Assembly: GCA_024682395.1 (NCBI GenBank)
Contig: JAIKZH010000066.1
Span: 1-44,566 of the forward strand
Direction of reading: 5' to 3'
DNA: 44,566 bases
From: Bacteroidaceae bacterium
GTDB lineage: Bacteria; Bacteroidota; Bacteroidia; Bacteroidales; Bacteroidaceae
The first letter of the stretch is position 1. Each line of letters starts with the position of its first letter. Under the pieces are notes generated by a model, which did not search any database, was not told the origin of the DNA, and saw only the letters and a program-made list of their open reading frames with translations. A program made the translations under genes and the position numbers. Shown in pieces: positions 33,918-42,994 of the stretch.

Positions 33918-35030
33918 ATGGAACATCCGGAAAATAGTAGTGAATATGAAGGATTGATGGTTAACTCTGGTGTTGATCATCAGGATATTGTGAATCCGTA
34001 TCTTAGTAAACTGAGAAAACGTAGAACAAAAATCTTTACTCCTGAAGAATATCTGGATGGAATATTACGTGGTGATGTCGCTATGTTGAGCCAAGCTGTG
34101 ACTTTGGTTGAAAGCACACTTAGAGAACATCAGAAGATAGCTCAGAAAGTTATAGAATTATGCTTGCCATATAGTGGCAATTCTGTACGTATAGGTATCA
34201 GTGGTGTTCCCGGAGCTGGTAAAAGTACCAGTATCGATATGTTTGGTTTGAAGGTGCTGGAACAATATGGCGGAAAACTGGCTGTGCTGGCAATAGACCC
34301 GAGTTCGGAAAAGACCAAGGGTAGTATTCTTGGTGATAAAACTCGTATGGAACAACTTGCGGTTCATCCAAAATCATTTATCCGTCCTTCTCCTACTGCT
34401 GGCTCGTTGGGCGGAGTTGCTCGCAAAACACGCGAAACAATTATACTCTGTGAAGCAGCTGGATATGATAAGATATTTGTTGAGACTGTTGGCGTGGGAC
34501 AAAGTGAGACTGCATGTCATTCAATGGTTGACTTCTTCCTTTTGATTCAATTGGCAGGAACAGGTGATGAGTTGCAAGGCATAAAACGTGGTATCATGGA
34601 AATAGCCGATGGTATCGTGATAAATAAGGCTGATGGAAATAATGTGGAGAAAGCCGAATTGGCTGCAAGTCACTTCCGCAATGCTTTGCATCTGTTCCCA
34701 AAACCTGCAAGTGGAATTGTTCCAGAGGTTCTGTGCTATTCAGGATTCTATAACCTTAATGTTGACAAGGTTGTGAAGATGATTTTTGATTATATTGACA
34801 AGGTTAAGGAATCTGGATATTTCCAGTATCGTAGAAATGAACAGTCAAAATACTGGATGTATGAAAGTATAAATGAGCAGTTGCGTAATGATTTCTATTA
34901 TAACCCAACCATCAAGGAAATGCTTCCCGAAATGGAGAAAATGGTATTGGGCGGACAAATGACTTCATTTATGGCTGCTAATGGATTGATCAATAAATAT
35001 TTTGATGAATTAAGAAAATCACAAGATTAA
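33918..35030 (+). CDS. meaB: MeaB/ArgK-type GTPase (methylmalonyl-CoA mutase chaperone)
   Basis: This cytoplasmic G3E GTPase of 370 residues protects and reloads the cobalamin-dependent methylmalonyl-CoA mutase. Walker A is GVPGAGKS (96-103), the base-specificity motif is INKADG, and the family stretch SSEKTKGSILGDKTRMEQLAVH together with SPTAGSLGGVARKTRE is complete. It usually neighbours the mutase genes; here it stands alone between rpmA and porQ, so the mutase must lie elsewhere if present. It supports propionate/succinate metabolism typical of Bacteroidales. It lies 22 nt before porQ and might be cotranscribed with it. Confidence 0.92.
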   Translation: MEHPENSSEYEGLMVNSGVDHQDIVNPYLSKLRKRRTKIFTPEEYLDGILRGDVAMLSQAVTLVESTLREHQKIAQKVIELCLPYSGNSVRIGISGVPGAGKSTSIDMFGLKVLEQYGGKLAVLAIDPSSEKTKGSILGDKTRMEQLAVHPKSFIRPSPTAGSLGGVARKTRETIILCEAAGYDKIFVETVGVGQSETACHSMVDFFLLIQLAGTGDELQGIKRGIMEIADGIVINKADGNNVEKAELAASHFRNALHLFPKPASGIVPEVLCYSGFYNLNVDKVVKMIFDYIDKVKESGYFQYRRNEQSKYWMYESINEQLRNDFYYNPTIKEMLPEMEKMVLGGQMTSFMAANGLINKYFDELRKSQD

Positions 35031-35052
35031 AAATCGTTTAGATGTAATATGT

Positions 35053-35988
35053 ATGAATAGACTGTTACTGACAATCTCGATGTGTTTAATTTCATGTTTT
35101 GTGTCTGCTCAAAATGATGATACAGGATATGAATTCTTGCGTATTCCTACATCTGCCCATTCTGCAGCTTTGGGAGGAAATAATGTAAGTATTATCGAAG
35201 ATGATGCTACTTTGTTTTTTACCAATCCTGCATTGCTGTGTAATGTGTCTGATAAAACATTGAACTTTAACTATACATCATATCTTGCCAGCGGAAATCA
35301 ATTCAGCGCGTCTTTTGTTAGACAAGTTGGTGAACGTGGCTCATGGGCATTGGGGGCAATGGCTCTTAATTATGGTGAGATGTATGAAACAAATGAAAAC
35401 TTTGAAGAACTTGGTACGTTTTCTGCAAATGATATCAATATTCAAGGTGGATATTCTTATTTGTTGAGCGATAGATGGACGGGTGGTGTGCAAGCCAAAG
35501 TCTTAATGTCTAATTATGGTGAATTCTCGTCTGTGGCATTGGGCGTGGATCTTGGATTGAACTATTATGACGAGGAACGCGGTTGGTCTATCGGTTTGGT
35601 GGCTCAAAATGTAGGAGGACAAGTTAAGGCTTTGCATGAAACTCATGAGGCTTTGCCATGTAATGTGGTGCTGGGTATCAGTAAAGACTTTAACAATGCT
35701 CCATTGAGATTATCTCTTACTTTTGATAAACTTACTTCATGGAAGTATAAGAAACCAAAACATCATATAACCTTAGGACTTGATATATTCCCTTCTGATG
35801 CAACATGGGTGGCTGTGGGATATAATCCGCTAAGAGCCGATGAAATGAAAGTTGGAGATAGCAGTAAGTGGGCAGGATTATCATTGGGTGCTGGATTGAG
35901 TGTCAAGAAACTCAAGGTTGGTGTGGCTTATGGTAAATATCATGTGTCAAGTTCTTCCTTGTTGGCAAACCTGAGTTACACATTTTGA
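35053..35988 (+). CDS. porQ: PorQ-like type IX secretion protein
   Basis: The protein has 311 residues, with a signal peptide (MNRLLLTISMCLISCFVSAQ) and a beta-barrel domain with many aromatic strands ending in a C-terminal Phe (LLANLSYTF), as expected for an outer-membrane barrel. The opening GYEFLRIPTSAHSAALGGNNVSI matches the PorV/PorQ group. In Porphyromonas gingivalis porQ is followed by cmk and ispH, exactly the order seen here, which supports PorQ rather than PorV. PorQ helps the type IX system export proteins with a C-terminal signal. No cargo with such a signal was recognised in this window. Confidence 0.85.
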   Translation: MNRLLLTISMCLISCFVSAQNDDTGYEFLRIPTSAHSAALGGNNVSIIEDDATLFFTNPALLCNVSDKTLNFNYTSYLASGNQFSASFVRQVGERGSWALGAMALNYGEMYETNENFEELGTFSANDINIQGGYSYLLSDRWTGGVQAKVLMSNYGEFSSVALGVDLGLNYYDEERGWSIGLVAQNVGGQVKALHETHEALPCNVVLGISKDFNNAPLRLSLTFDKLTSWKYKKPKHHITLGLDIFPSDATWVAVGYNPLRADEMKVGDSSKWAGLSLGAGLSVKKLKVGVAYGKYHVSSSSLLANLSYTF

Positions 35989-36077
35989 TATGGTTTTCTT
36001 AAAAATTTGATTTATTACCGTTTTTTTGAAAAAACTTACCCAGAGAATGTAGGGATGATATAAATAGAAATAATGAT

Positions 36078-36794
36078 ATGAATAAAATAATAGTAGCGAT
36101 TGACGGACATTCATCTTGTGGAAAAAGTACGATGGCTAAATGGTTGGCAAAAGAGGTTGGCTACATTTATGTTGATACAGGAGCTATGTATCGTACAATC
36201 ACATTGTTCGCAATACGTAATGGGTTAATACAGAGTAAGACTGGACACGATTCTTCTTCGGTTGAGATTGATGAAGAACAATTGAAAACCAAGCTTCAAG
36301 ATGTTGAAATAGGTTTTGTTCTTGATCCTAAAACAAAATTGCCATTGGCTTGTTTGAATGGCGAGATCGTTGAAGACCAAATCCGAGGTATGGAGGTGTC
36401 AAGTATGGTTAGTCCTATTGCTGCTTTACCATTTGTGCGTGAGAAACTGACAATGCAACAGAAACAAATGGGGGAGAAGAAGGGAATTGTAATGGACGGA
36501 CGCGATATAGGAACTGCGGTTTTCCCTCAAGCCGAATTAAAAGTGTTTGTTACAGCATCGGCAGAGGTGCGTGCAATGCGTAGATTTAAGGAATTACAAG
36601 AAAAGGGAGAACAAAATGTTGATTTTGATGAGATTCTAAAGAATGTTCAAGAACGTGATTATATTGACTCCCATCGTGAGATAAGTCCGTTAAAACAGGC
36701 TGATGATGCCCTTGTCCTTGATAATAGTAATCTGACAAAGGACGAACAGAATAAGATGTTGTTGGATATGTTCAATCAAGCTATCAATAAATAA
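36078..36794 (+). CDS. cmk: Cytidylate kinase
   Basis: Cmk phosphorylates CMP and dCMP with ATP. The 238-residue protein carries Walker A GHSSCGKST at 10-18, the DTGAMYR nucleotide-binding motif just after, MDGRDIGTAVFPQA and the lid RDYIDSHREISPLKQADDA. Length fits the long form with a CMP-binding insert. It follows porQ by 89 nt and precedes ispH by 78 nt. The order porQ-cmk-ispH is conserved in Bacteroidales. Confidence 0.96.
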   Translation: MNKIIVAIDGHSSCGKSTMAKWLAKEVGYIYVDTGAMYRTITLFAIRNGLIQSKTGHDSSSVEIDEEQLKTKLQDVEIGFVLDPKTKLPLACLNGEIVEDQIRGMEVSSMVSPIAALPFVREKLTMQQKQMGEKKGIVMDGRDIGTAVFPQAELKVFVTASAEVRAMRRFKELQEKGEQNVDFDEILKNVQERDYIDSHREISPLKQADDALVLDNSNLTKDEQNKMLLDMFNQAINK

Positions 36795-36872
36795 AATCAG
36801 TATTCATGGTGTCTGTTTTTGATATAATTAATTGTATCTATTGATAGGCTCGAAAAAAATCAAATACTTGTA

Positions 36873-37751
36873 ATGGTAATAGAAATAGATAATGGTTCTG
36901 GATTCTGTAATGGTGTGACCCGTGCAATTAAGGCTGCAGAGACTGAATTAGAAAACTCTGATTCTCTTTATTGTCTCGGTGATATCGTGCATAACGGACG
37001 TGAGTGCGACAGATTGAAAGATTTGGGATTGATAACAGTCGATAAGGCACATTTGGCTGATATTCATGACACTAAACTGTTACTGCGTGCGCATGGTGAA
37101 CCTCCATCAACATATCTTCAAGCTAAAAAACAGAATATTGAGATAATTGATGCAACCTGCCCTGTGGTTTTGAATCTGCAAAAACGAATACGTACTGCAT
37201 ATGAAACCTGTTTGAAAGAGACTGAGAACAAAACTCAGATTGTGATATATGGCAAAAATGGTCATGCTGAGGTCGTTGGGCTTGTCGGTCAAACCGATGG
37301 CACAGCAATTGTGATTGAATCTATGGAAGATGCAAAAAAACTTGATTTTAATCATAATATTCAATTATATAGCCAAACCACCAAATCTCTTGATGGCTTT
37401 TGTGAAATTGTTGATTACATTCAGTCACATATGAAAAGCAATGCGGTGTTCAGTTATTTTGATACTATATGCCGACAAGTGGCAAACCGTATGTCCCATA
37501 TCCGAAGTTTTGCAGAATCACATGATGTCATTTTATTTGTCAGCGGTAAGAAAAGTTCAAATGGGAAAGTTCTTTTCGGTGAATGCCTAAAGGTAAACCC
37601 TCTTTCTTATCTTATTGATGATGCCAACGAAATTGATTTCTCATGGTTTAAGGATGCAAAATCAGTGGGAATATGTGGGGCTACAAGCACTCCTAAGTGG
37701 CTTATGGAGAATTGCCGCACGTTTATAATGAATAAACTGGAAGATAAATAA
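36873..37751 (+). CDS. ispH: 4-hydroxy-3-methylbut-2-enyl diphosphate reductase
   Basis: IspH is the last enzyme of the MEP isoprenoid pathway and makes IPP and DMAPP from HMBPP. The 292 residues contain the three iron-sulfur ligands Cys12 (GFCNGV), Cys96 (DATCPVV) and Cys200 (DTICRQVANR), with the catalytic Glu of GHAEVVG near 133 and the substrate-binding GATSTPKW near the end. It uses a 4Fe-4S cluster, consistent with an anaerobe. A weak hairpin follows its stop, then topB with its own Shine-Dalgarno site. Confidence 0.96.
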   Translation: MVIEIDNGSGFCNGVTRAIKAAETELENSDSLYCLGDIVHNGRECDRLKDLGLITVDKAHLADIHDTKLLLRAHGEPPSTYLQAKKQNIEIIDATCPVVLNLQKRIRTAYETCLKETENKTQIVIYGKNGHAEVVGLVGQTDGTAIVIESMEDAKKLDFNHNIQLYSQTTKSLDGFCEIVDYIQSHMKSNAVFSYFDTICRQVANRMSHIRSFAESHDVILFVSGKKSSNGKVLFGECLKVNPLSYLIDDANEIDFSWFKDAKSVGICGATSTPKWLMENCRTFIMNKLEDK

Positions 37752-37779
37752 AAATACCTGAGAAATAATAAGGTGTTTT
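37751..37779 (+). terminator. Weak terminator-like hairpin after ispH
   Basis: AAAATACCT (37751-37759) pairs with AGGTGTTTT (37771-37779) over nine bases with one G-U pair, around an 11-nt loop. No T-run follows, so function is uncertain. Confidence 0.35.
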
Positions 37780-37815
37780 ATAGATAGATTAAAATAAAGA
37801 TACCCTAAATAATAG

Positions 37816-37821
37816 AAGGAG
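37816..37821 (+). promoter_or_regulatory. Shine-Dalgarno site of topB
   Basis: AAGGAG stands four nt before the ATG at 37826. Such sites are rare in this window, and this one fixes the start. Confidence 0.6.
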
Positions 37822-37825
37822 AAAT

Positions 37826-39916
37826 ATGAAGGTTTGTATAGCGGAGAAACCAACTGTTGCACGAGATATCGCAAATGTGTTAGGGGCAACCCAAACACGA
37901 CAAGGATTTATTGAAGGTAATGGTTATCAGGTTACATGGACTTTTGGACATTTGTGCGAACTGAAGTCTCCTGGTGAATATACAGATAGGTGGAAACATT
38001 GGGATATGTGGGATTTGCCAATGATTCCTCCTCGTTTTGGTATTAAACTAAAAGATGATAAAGGTATCAAGGCTCAATTTCAGGTGATTGAGCGATTAAT
38101 GAAAGATGCAGATGAGATAATCAACTGTGGTGATGCCGGCCAAGAGGGTGAATTGATACAGAGATGGGTAATGCAGAAAGCAGGTGTGAAATGTCCTGTG
38201 AAACGATTATGGATTAGTTCACTAACTGAGGAAGCTATTAAAAAGGGATTTGAGAACCTTAAAGATCAAAGTGAATATCAGTCTTTGTATGAGGCCGGAC
38301 TTAGTAGGGCAATAGGCGATTGGACTTTGGGAATGAACGCAACCCGACTTTATACAATGAAATATGGTCAGAACAGACAAGTCTTGAGTATCGGACGTGT
38401 GCAAACACCGACTCTTGCTTTGATCGTTCATCGTCAAGAGGAAATAGATAACTTTGTTCCTGAACAATATTGGGTTTTGTCAACTATATATCGTGACACC
38501 ACATTTCAAGCTACGAAGGGTAAATTTCTATCGCAAGAAGAGGGTGAAGCCTATCTCGAAAAGGTAAAAGATCTTCCGCTTATGATAACTGATGTGCAGT
38601 CAAAGAAAGGCACTGAGGCTCCTCCACGATTGTATGACTTGACAAGTTTGCAAGTCGATTGTAATAAGAAATTTGGTTATTCGGCTGAACAGACTTTACA
38701 AACAATACAGAGCCTGTATGAAAAGAAACTGACAACCTATCCACGTGTGGATACAACATTTCTGAGTGATGATATTTACCCAAAATGTCCAAACATATTA
38801 ATGGGTATTCGTGGATATGAACAGTATACTCAACCATTGAAAGGTAAGACTCTTATAAAAAGTAAGAAGGTGTTTGACTCTTCTAAAGTGACTGATCACC
38901 ACGCAATCATACCAACAGGACAACCTGCAAATAATATTACAGATGTTGAACGTAGGGTATATGATTTGGTGGCTCGTTCTTTTATTGCTGCCTTTTATCC
39001 TGATTGTAAATTCTTGACTACCACTGTTTTGAGTGAATGTAAGGATGAGAACGATAAAGAAATCGGTTCTGTGGAGTTCAAGGCAACAGGTAAACAGATT
39101 ATTAGTCCTGGATGGAAAGTGATTTACTCTCAGACTCAGTCTGACAACGACTCTCAGGATAATCAAGATAATGATAAGGTGTTGCCAGAATTCAAAATCG
39201 GTGAGTCGGGACCGCACACACCTTCATTAATGGAGAAATGGACCACACCACCTAAATTATATACCGAAGCTACTCTTCTGAGAGCAATGGAAACGGCTGG
39301 TAAACTTGTTGACGATGAGGAACTGCGCGATGCTTTAAAAGAGAATGGTATAGGACGCCCATCTACGCGTGCAGCTATAATCGAAACCCTTCTTAAACGA
39401 AATTATATAAGGAAGGAACGCAAAAACCTGATCGCAACTCCTACCGGCATACAACTGATAGGACTCATACATGAGGAATTGCTAAAGAGTGCCGAACTGA
39501 CAGGTATTTGGGAAAAGAAACTTCGTCAGATAGAACGACATGATTATTCTGCTACACAATTTATCGAAGAACTAAAGCAAATGGTTGTGGATCTGATAAA
39601 TACAGTCAGAGCAGATAATTCTAACAGATACATAGAATTTGTACAGCAGACTGAGGAGAAATCCAAGACAGCGCGTTCTAAACAAAAGAAGAATGCCTCT
39701 GACCAAGTCCCTGCTGGTTTTAAACCTAAGGCGTCTAAATCACGTGCAACAAGTAAGAAAAATAAAGAAACGGCAAAAACAACTGATACCACTGATTCAT
39801 GGATAGGTTTGCCGTGTCCTGAATGTGGAAAAGGTGTCATAATAAAAGGTAAAACTTCATATGGCTGTTCACGCTGGAAAGAAGGATGTACGTATAGACG
39901 ACCATTTGACGAATAA
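37826..39916 (+). CDS. topB: DNA topoisomerase III (type IA)
   Basis: The enzyme relaxes and decatenates DNA. The 696 residues have the Toprim domain (CIAEKPTVARDIANVLGA at the start, NCGDAGQEGELIQRW), the core with SIGRVQTPTLALIV, and the active-site region TTYPRVDTTFLSDD with the presumed catalytic Tyr. ENGIGRPSTRAAIIETLLKRNYI is also present. A Lys/Ser-rich linker follows from about 605, and the protein ends in a zinc-ribbon-like CPECGKGVI, CSRWKEGC segment. Length is typical. No mobile-element genes surround it, so it looks like the chromosomal TopB rather than the copy found on conjugative transposons. Confidence 0.94.
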   Translation: MKVCIAEKPTVARDIANVLGATQTRQGFIEGNGYQVTWTFGHLCELKSPGEYTDRWKHWDMWDLPMIPPRFGIKLKDDKGIKAQFQVIERLMKDADEIINCGDAGQEGELIQRWVMQKAGVKCPVKRLWISSLTEEAIKKGFENLKDQSEYQSLYEAGLSRAIGDWTLGMNATRLYTMKYGQNRQVLSIGRVQTPTLALIVHRQEEIDNFVPEQYWVLSTIYRDTTFQATKGKFLSQEEGEAYLEKVKDLPLMITDVQSKKGTEAPPRLYDLTSLQVDCNKKFGYSAEQTLQTIQSLYEKKLTTYPRVDTTFLSDDIYPKCPNILMGIRGYEQYTQPLKGKTLIKSKKVFDSSKVTDHHAIIPTGQPANNITDVERRVYDLVARSFIAAFYPDCKFLTTTVLSECKDENDKEIGSVEFKATGKQIISPGWKVIYSQTQSDNDSQDNQDNDKVLPEFKIGESGPHTPSLMEKWTTPPKLYTEATLLRAMETAGKLVDDEELRDALKENGIGRPSTRAAIIETLLKRNYIRKERKNLIATPTGIQLIGLIHEELLKSAELTGIWEKKLRQIERHDYSATQFIEELKQMVVDLINTVRADNSNRYIEFVQQTEEKSKTARSKQKKNASDQVPAGFKPKASKSRATSKKNKETAKTTDTTDSWIGLPCPECGKGVIIKGKTSYGCSRWKEGCTYRRPFDE

Positions 39917-40041
39917 CAGTCTTATGTGCAATAAAAAGCGATAAATATCGTTATTTATTAATAATGTTCTTACTAAATGTAAGAACTTGAATTCAATCCC
40001 ATCTGTAAGATAACAGATAGATGTGTAGTATAGAAGTTGTA
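39917..40041. other. Three-hairpin spacer upstream of the PorE-like gene
   Basis: CGATA/TATCG (near 39942-39953), GTTCTTAC/GTAAGAAC (39966-39986) and ATCTGT/ACAGAT (40001-40018) are three short inverted repeats in a row. None is followed by a T-run. No TAnnTTTG box is evident. Confidence 0.45.
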
Positions 40042-42156
40042 ATGAATAAGAATAAGTATCATATTATAGTCAGTATAGCCACAATACTTGTGGTCATGTT
40101 TATTATTGTGTCATGTAGTAATGAGGCTGTTTATTATAAGAAAGGTGAACAGGCTTATTCAATGGGTGAGTACTATTCTGCTGCGCAGTTTTTTAAGAAA
40201 TCTTATTCGGCAATTCCTACTAAAGACAAACCTAAACGAGCTGACCGAGCATTTAGAATGGCTGATTGTTATAGAAGAATAAACAATCCTCAAAAAGCCA
40301 TGCAAGCATATCAAAATGCAGTCAGATACGGACATCCTGATAGTACGGCTTTGTTGCATTTAGGTATGCAACAACTAAAATTGGCAAATTATAAAGGTGC
40401 TCGTGAATCCTTCTCACAATATGTACAGAAAGATCCAAGTAGTGAACTTGGACATTCTGGTTTGCTGTCTTGTGAACTAGCACCACAATGGAAAGCAAAT
40501 CCTAATTTGTACAAAGTGAAGAAAGAGGCTTTGTTTAATTCTTCCCGTTCTGATTTCTCTCCAATGTTGTTCGGCGACGATTGTGATCAAATACTTATCA
40601 CATCTACCCGACGAGATGCTATTGGCGATGAAATGAATGGTGTGACTGGTGTGAAATATGCCGATATGTTTATAGCCCGAAAGGATGAAAACAAAAAATG
40701 GAAAGATGTTGAGGAAATAGAGTCTGATATCAATTCTGAATACGAAGATGGTGTTAGCTGTATATCCCCAGATGGTAAGATATTGTATTTTACTCGCTGT
40801 GCCTCTCACCCTGATTATCCTCGAAATGCAGAGATATATAAATCAACTCGTTCTGATGCAGCGTGGGGTAAACCAGTAAAGTGTGAACTGTCAAAAGACA
40901 CTCTGTCTTCATATGCTCATCCAGCTGTGTCACCTGATGGACAATGGTTGTATTTTGTGAGTGATATGCCAGGCGGCGAAGGTGGTTATGATATCTGGAG
41001 AGCACGCATCCTTGCTGATGGTTTTGGAGGTGTGGAAAATGTAGGACGACCAATAAACACTGCAGGAAATGAGATGTTTCCTTCTTTCCGACCAAATGGC
41101 GACTTATATTTCTCATCAGATGGACACCCTGGAATGGGGGGATTAGATATCTTTATTGCCGCACCAGATTCAATACGAGGTTGGATTGTTGAAAACCAAC
41201 AATACCCATTGAACTCTAATGCCGATGATTTTGGTATGACATTTGATGGATTGCATAATCGTGGCTTCTTCTCGTCAAGTCGTGGCGACAACAATCGTGG
41301 ATGGGAAAATATTTATAGTTTTGAATTACCAGAAATCCTACAGACTGTTACTGGATGGGTTTATGAGAAAGATGGATATGAACTCCCAGAGGCACTTGTT
41401 TATGTAGTCGGTGATGATGGCACAAATGAGAAAATTAGTGTGAAAGGAGATGGCTCTTTTCAGAAAATACTCAAGCCCGGTGTTAAATATGTTATGCTTG
41501 GAACAGCTTCGGGATATTTGAATGTTAAACAAGAAATAAGTGTACGCCAGTCTGAAGAAAGTGAAGATTATACACTTCAGTTCCCATTACCTCCAATCAA
41601 CATCCCAGTTCTGATTGATAATATCTTTTATGAATTCGATAAAGCAACACTTACTGCTGAGTCAACTGAGGCCTTGGATAAGTTGGTGTTAATGCTCAAC
41701 GAAAACCCAAATATAACAATCGAGTTGTCTGCCCATTGCGATTATAGAGGTAACGATTTGTATAACCAGCGTCTTTCACAAAGACGTGCAGAATCTGTTG
41801 TAAGATATCTTATTGACCATGGTATTAAGAAAGACCGTCTTACTGCAGTGGGATATGGCGAGAGCCGACCAAAATTGGTTAGAAAACGACTTGCTGAAGC
41901 ACATCCGTTCTTAAATGAGGGCGACACGCTTACAGAGGCTTTTATATCTAATCTAAAGAAAGAAGAACAAGAAATATGTAATTCTCTCAACAGAAGAACT
42001 GAATTCCGTGTTCTACGTACAACATATGGCCTTTCTATAGAAGAGTTTAATAGTAAGGAAAATAATAATAATAAACGCAGATCCGACAACGGAAATAAAG
42101 GACTTGAATTGAAAAGTAAAAGAGATAAAGATTATGAAGAAAACTATATTTTTTAA
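40042..42156 (+). CDS. PorE-like lipoprotein: TPR, PD40 propeller, carboxypeptidase-D-like and OmpA domains
   Basis: The protein has 704 residues when read from 40042. A lipoprotein signal ends at VSC (lipidation expected at Cys25); an ATG at 40021 would add seven residues before it. Then follow TPR-like helices (about 30-150, GEQAYSMGEYYSAAQFFKKSY), PD40/WD40-like strands forming a propeller (about 170-430; repeated SPDG and YFxS motifs), a carboxypeptidase regulatory-like fold (about 433-513) and a C-terminal OmpA domain (from about 525; IFYEFDKATLTAES, NQRLSQRRAESVV). The order matches PorE (PG1058) of the Porphyromonas type IX system, which ties the outer-membrane secretion machinery to peptidoglycan. 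The Asn/Lys/Arg-rich tail is unusual. Confidence 0.8.
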   Translation: MNKNKYHIIVSIATILVVMFIIVSCSNEAVYYKKGEQAYSMGEYYSAAQFFKKSYSAIPTKDKPKRADRAFRMADCYRRINNPQKAMQAYQNAVRYGHPDSTALLHLGMQQLKLANYKGARESFSQYVQKDPSSELGHSGLLSCELAPQWKANPNLYKVKKEALFNSSRSDFSPMLFGDDCDQILITSTRRDAIGDEMNGVTGVKYADMFIARKDENKKWKDVEEIESDINSEYEDGVSCISPDGKILYFTRCASHPDYPRNAEIYKSTRSDAAWGKPVKCELSKDTLSSYAHPAVSPDGQWLYFVSDMPGGEGGYDIWRARILADGFGGVENVGRPINTAGNEMFPSFRPNGDLYFSSDGHPGMGGLDIFIAAPDSIRGWIVENQQYPLNSNADDFGMTFDGLHNRGFFSSSRGDNNRGWENIYSFELPEILQTVTGWVYEKDGYELPEALVYVVGDDGTNEKISVKGDGSFQKILKPGVKYVMLGTASGYLNVKQEISVRQSEESEDYTLQFPLPPINIPVLIDNIFYEFDKATLTAESTEALDKLVLMLNENPNITIELSAHCDYRGNDLYNQRLSQRRAESVVRYLIDHGIKKDRLTAVGYGESRPKLVRKRLAEAHPFLNEGDTLTEAFISNLKKEEQEICNSLNRRTEFRVLRTTYGLSIEEFNSKENNNNKRRSDNGNKGLELKSKRDKDYEENYIF

Positions 42157-42432
42157 AAATATAGTAGAAAAAAACAATATAATATTGTGTATTCATAAAT
42201 AATTATTATCTTTGCGGTGAAATAGGTGGATATTATTCAGTATCCAAAATGCTCCTTTATAAAGTGAAAAATTTATCTATTGTTTAAATATTTATCGTAA
42301 TATAGAGACAGATTAAAAAACGTATTATTAATAATTAATTAATTAAACAGTTAAAAATGTGTTTCTTATGATAAACGCGTAATTTGTTTAGTTAATTAAT
42401 TGATGAATTAATTATTTATATTTGTTGTTTTT
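42157..42432. other. Intergenic region with promoter and long AT-rich hairpin leader
   Basis: After the PorE-like gene, 276 nt hold a strong promoter (42185-42214) and a leader of about 215 nt. In it, arms 42333-42348 and 42386-42401 pair over 16 bp with one G-U pair around a 37-nt loop. No small gene is convincing. Confidence 0.5.
42185..42214 (+). promoter_or_regulatory. Promoter of the unknown 185-residue protein gene
   Basis: TTG (42185-42187), 19 nt and TATCTTTG (42207-42214) give a near-ideal Bacteroidetes promoter. The leader to the ATG is about 215 nt, among the longest in the window. Confidence 0.78.
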
Positions 42433-42990
42433 ATGAATTTGTATATTAGGTATTTTGAAAATGACACGTTGGCAACTAACTTAGATGAGGTTGTGGCGTT
42501 TTTACAAACTTTGAAAGAAGTTAAGATTGATGATTCTGTCATCAATAAGATTATTAATTTCCAAAAGTCAAATAATCTTTATCCGTTCCGTTTGAAGGCT
42601 GGATACACTAATTATGTACTTTTCTTAAAGACAGAAGCACGTACATTAGAAGAATTTAAAGAAATGGAACGCATACGTAATGCTCAGAAGGCTGAGGGTA
42701 CTTATGTTCCTGAAAGAAAAAAATCTGTAATGGATTTACTTGCAGAGGAACAAATTGGATGGTACGATGCAGCTCTTACATTCAAAAGAGTAATACAGAT
42801 TCCTGAAACAAATAAGTTCCAATATAAAGATACTCGTTTTAGAGCAAAACTGAAGGCTTCAAGTCCTTTGGATTGTTATAATCGTATCGTGAACCATCTT
42901 AGAAACCGACAAGATGTGGATCCACGTAGTCAGTTCCCATCAGCAAAAAGCACTAATTTTGAATATAAATTCTTGGACGAAGAATCATAA
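42433..42990 (+). CDS. Unrecognised 185-residue protein
   Basis: I do not recognise this protein. It has no signal peptide or transmembrane segment and should be cytoplasmic. It opens with NLYIRYFENDTLATNLDEVVAFLQTLKEVKID, has a central charged helix (TLEEFKEMERIRNAQKAEG) and ends with DPRSQFPSAKSTNFEYKFLDEES. Lys, Asp and Glu are common and Cys occurs once. A strong promoter, long structured leader and good codon usage indicate an expressed gene. Its stop codon lies four bases from the stop of the converging rRNA methyltransferase gene. Confidence 0.75.
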   Translation: MNLYIRYFENDTLATNLDEVVAFLQTLKEVKIDDSVINKIINFQKSNNLYPFRLKAGYTNYVLFLKTEARTLEEFKEMERIRNAQKAEGTYVPERKKSVMDLLAEEQIGWYDAALTFKRVIQIPETNKFQYKDTRFRAKLKASSPLDCYNRIVNHLRNRQDVDPRSQFPSAKSTNFEYKFLDEES

Positions 42991-42994
42991 TTAA

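Noticed and set aside
37826-39916. topB as a sign of an integrated conjugative element
   Set aside because: Topoisomerase genes occur on such elements, but no transfer, integrase or mobilisation gene is nearby and the flanking genes are chromosomal.
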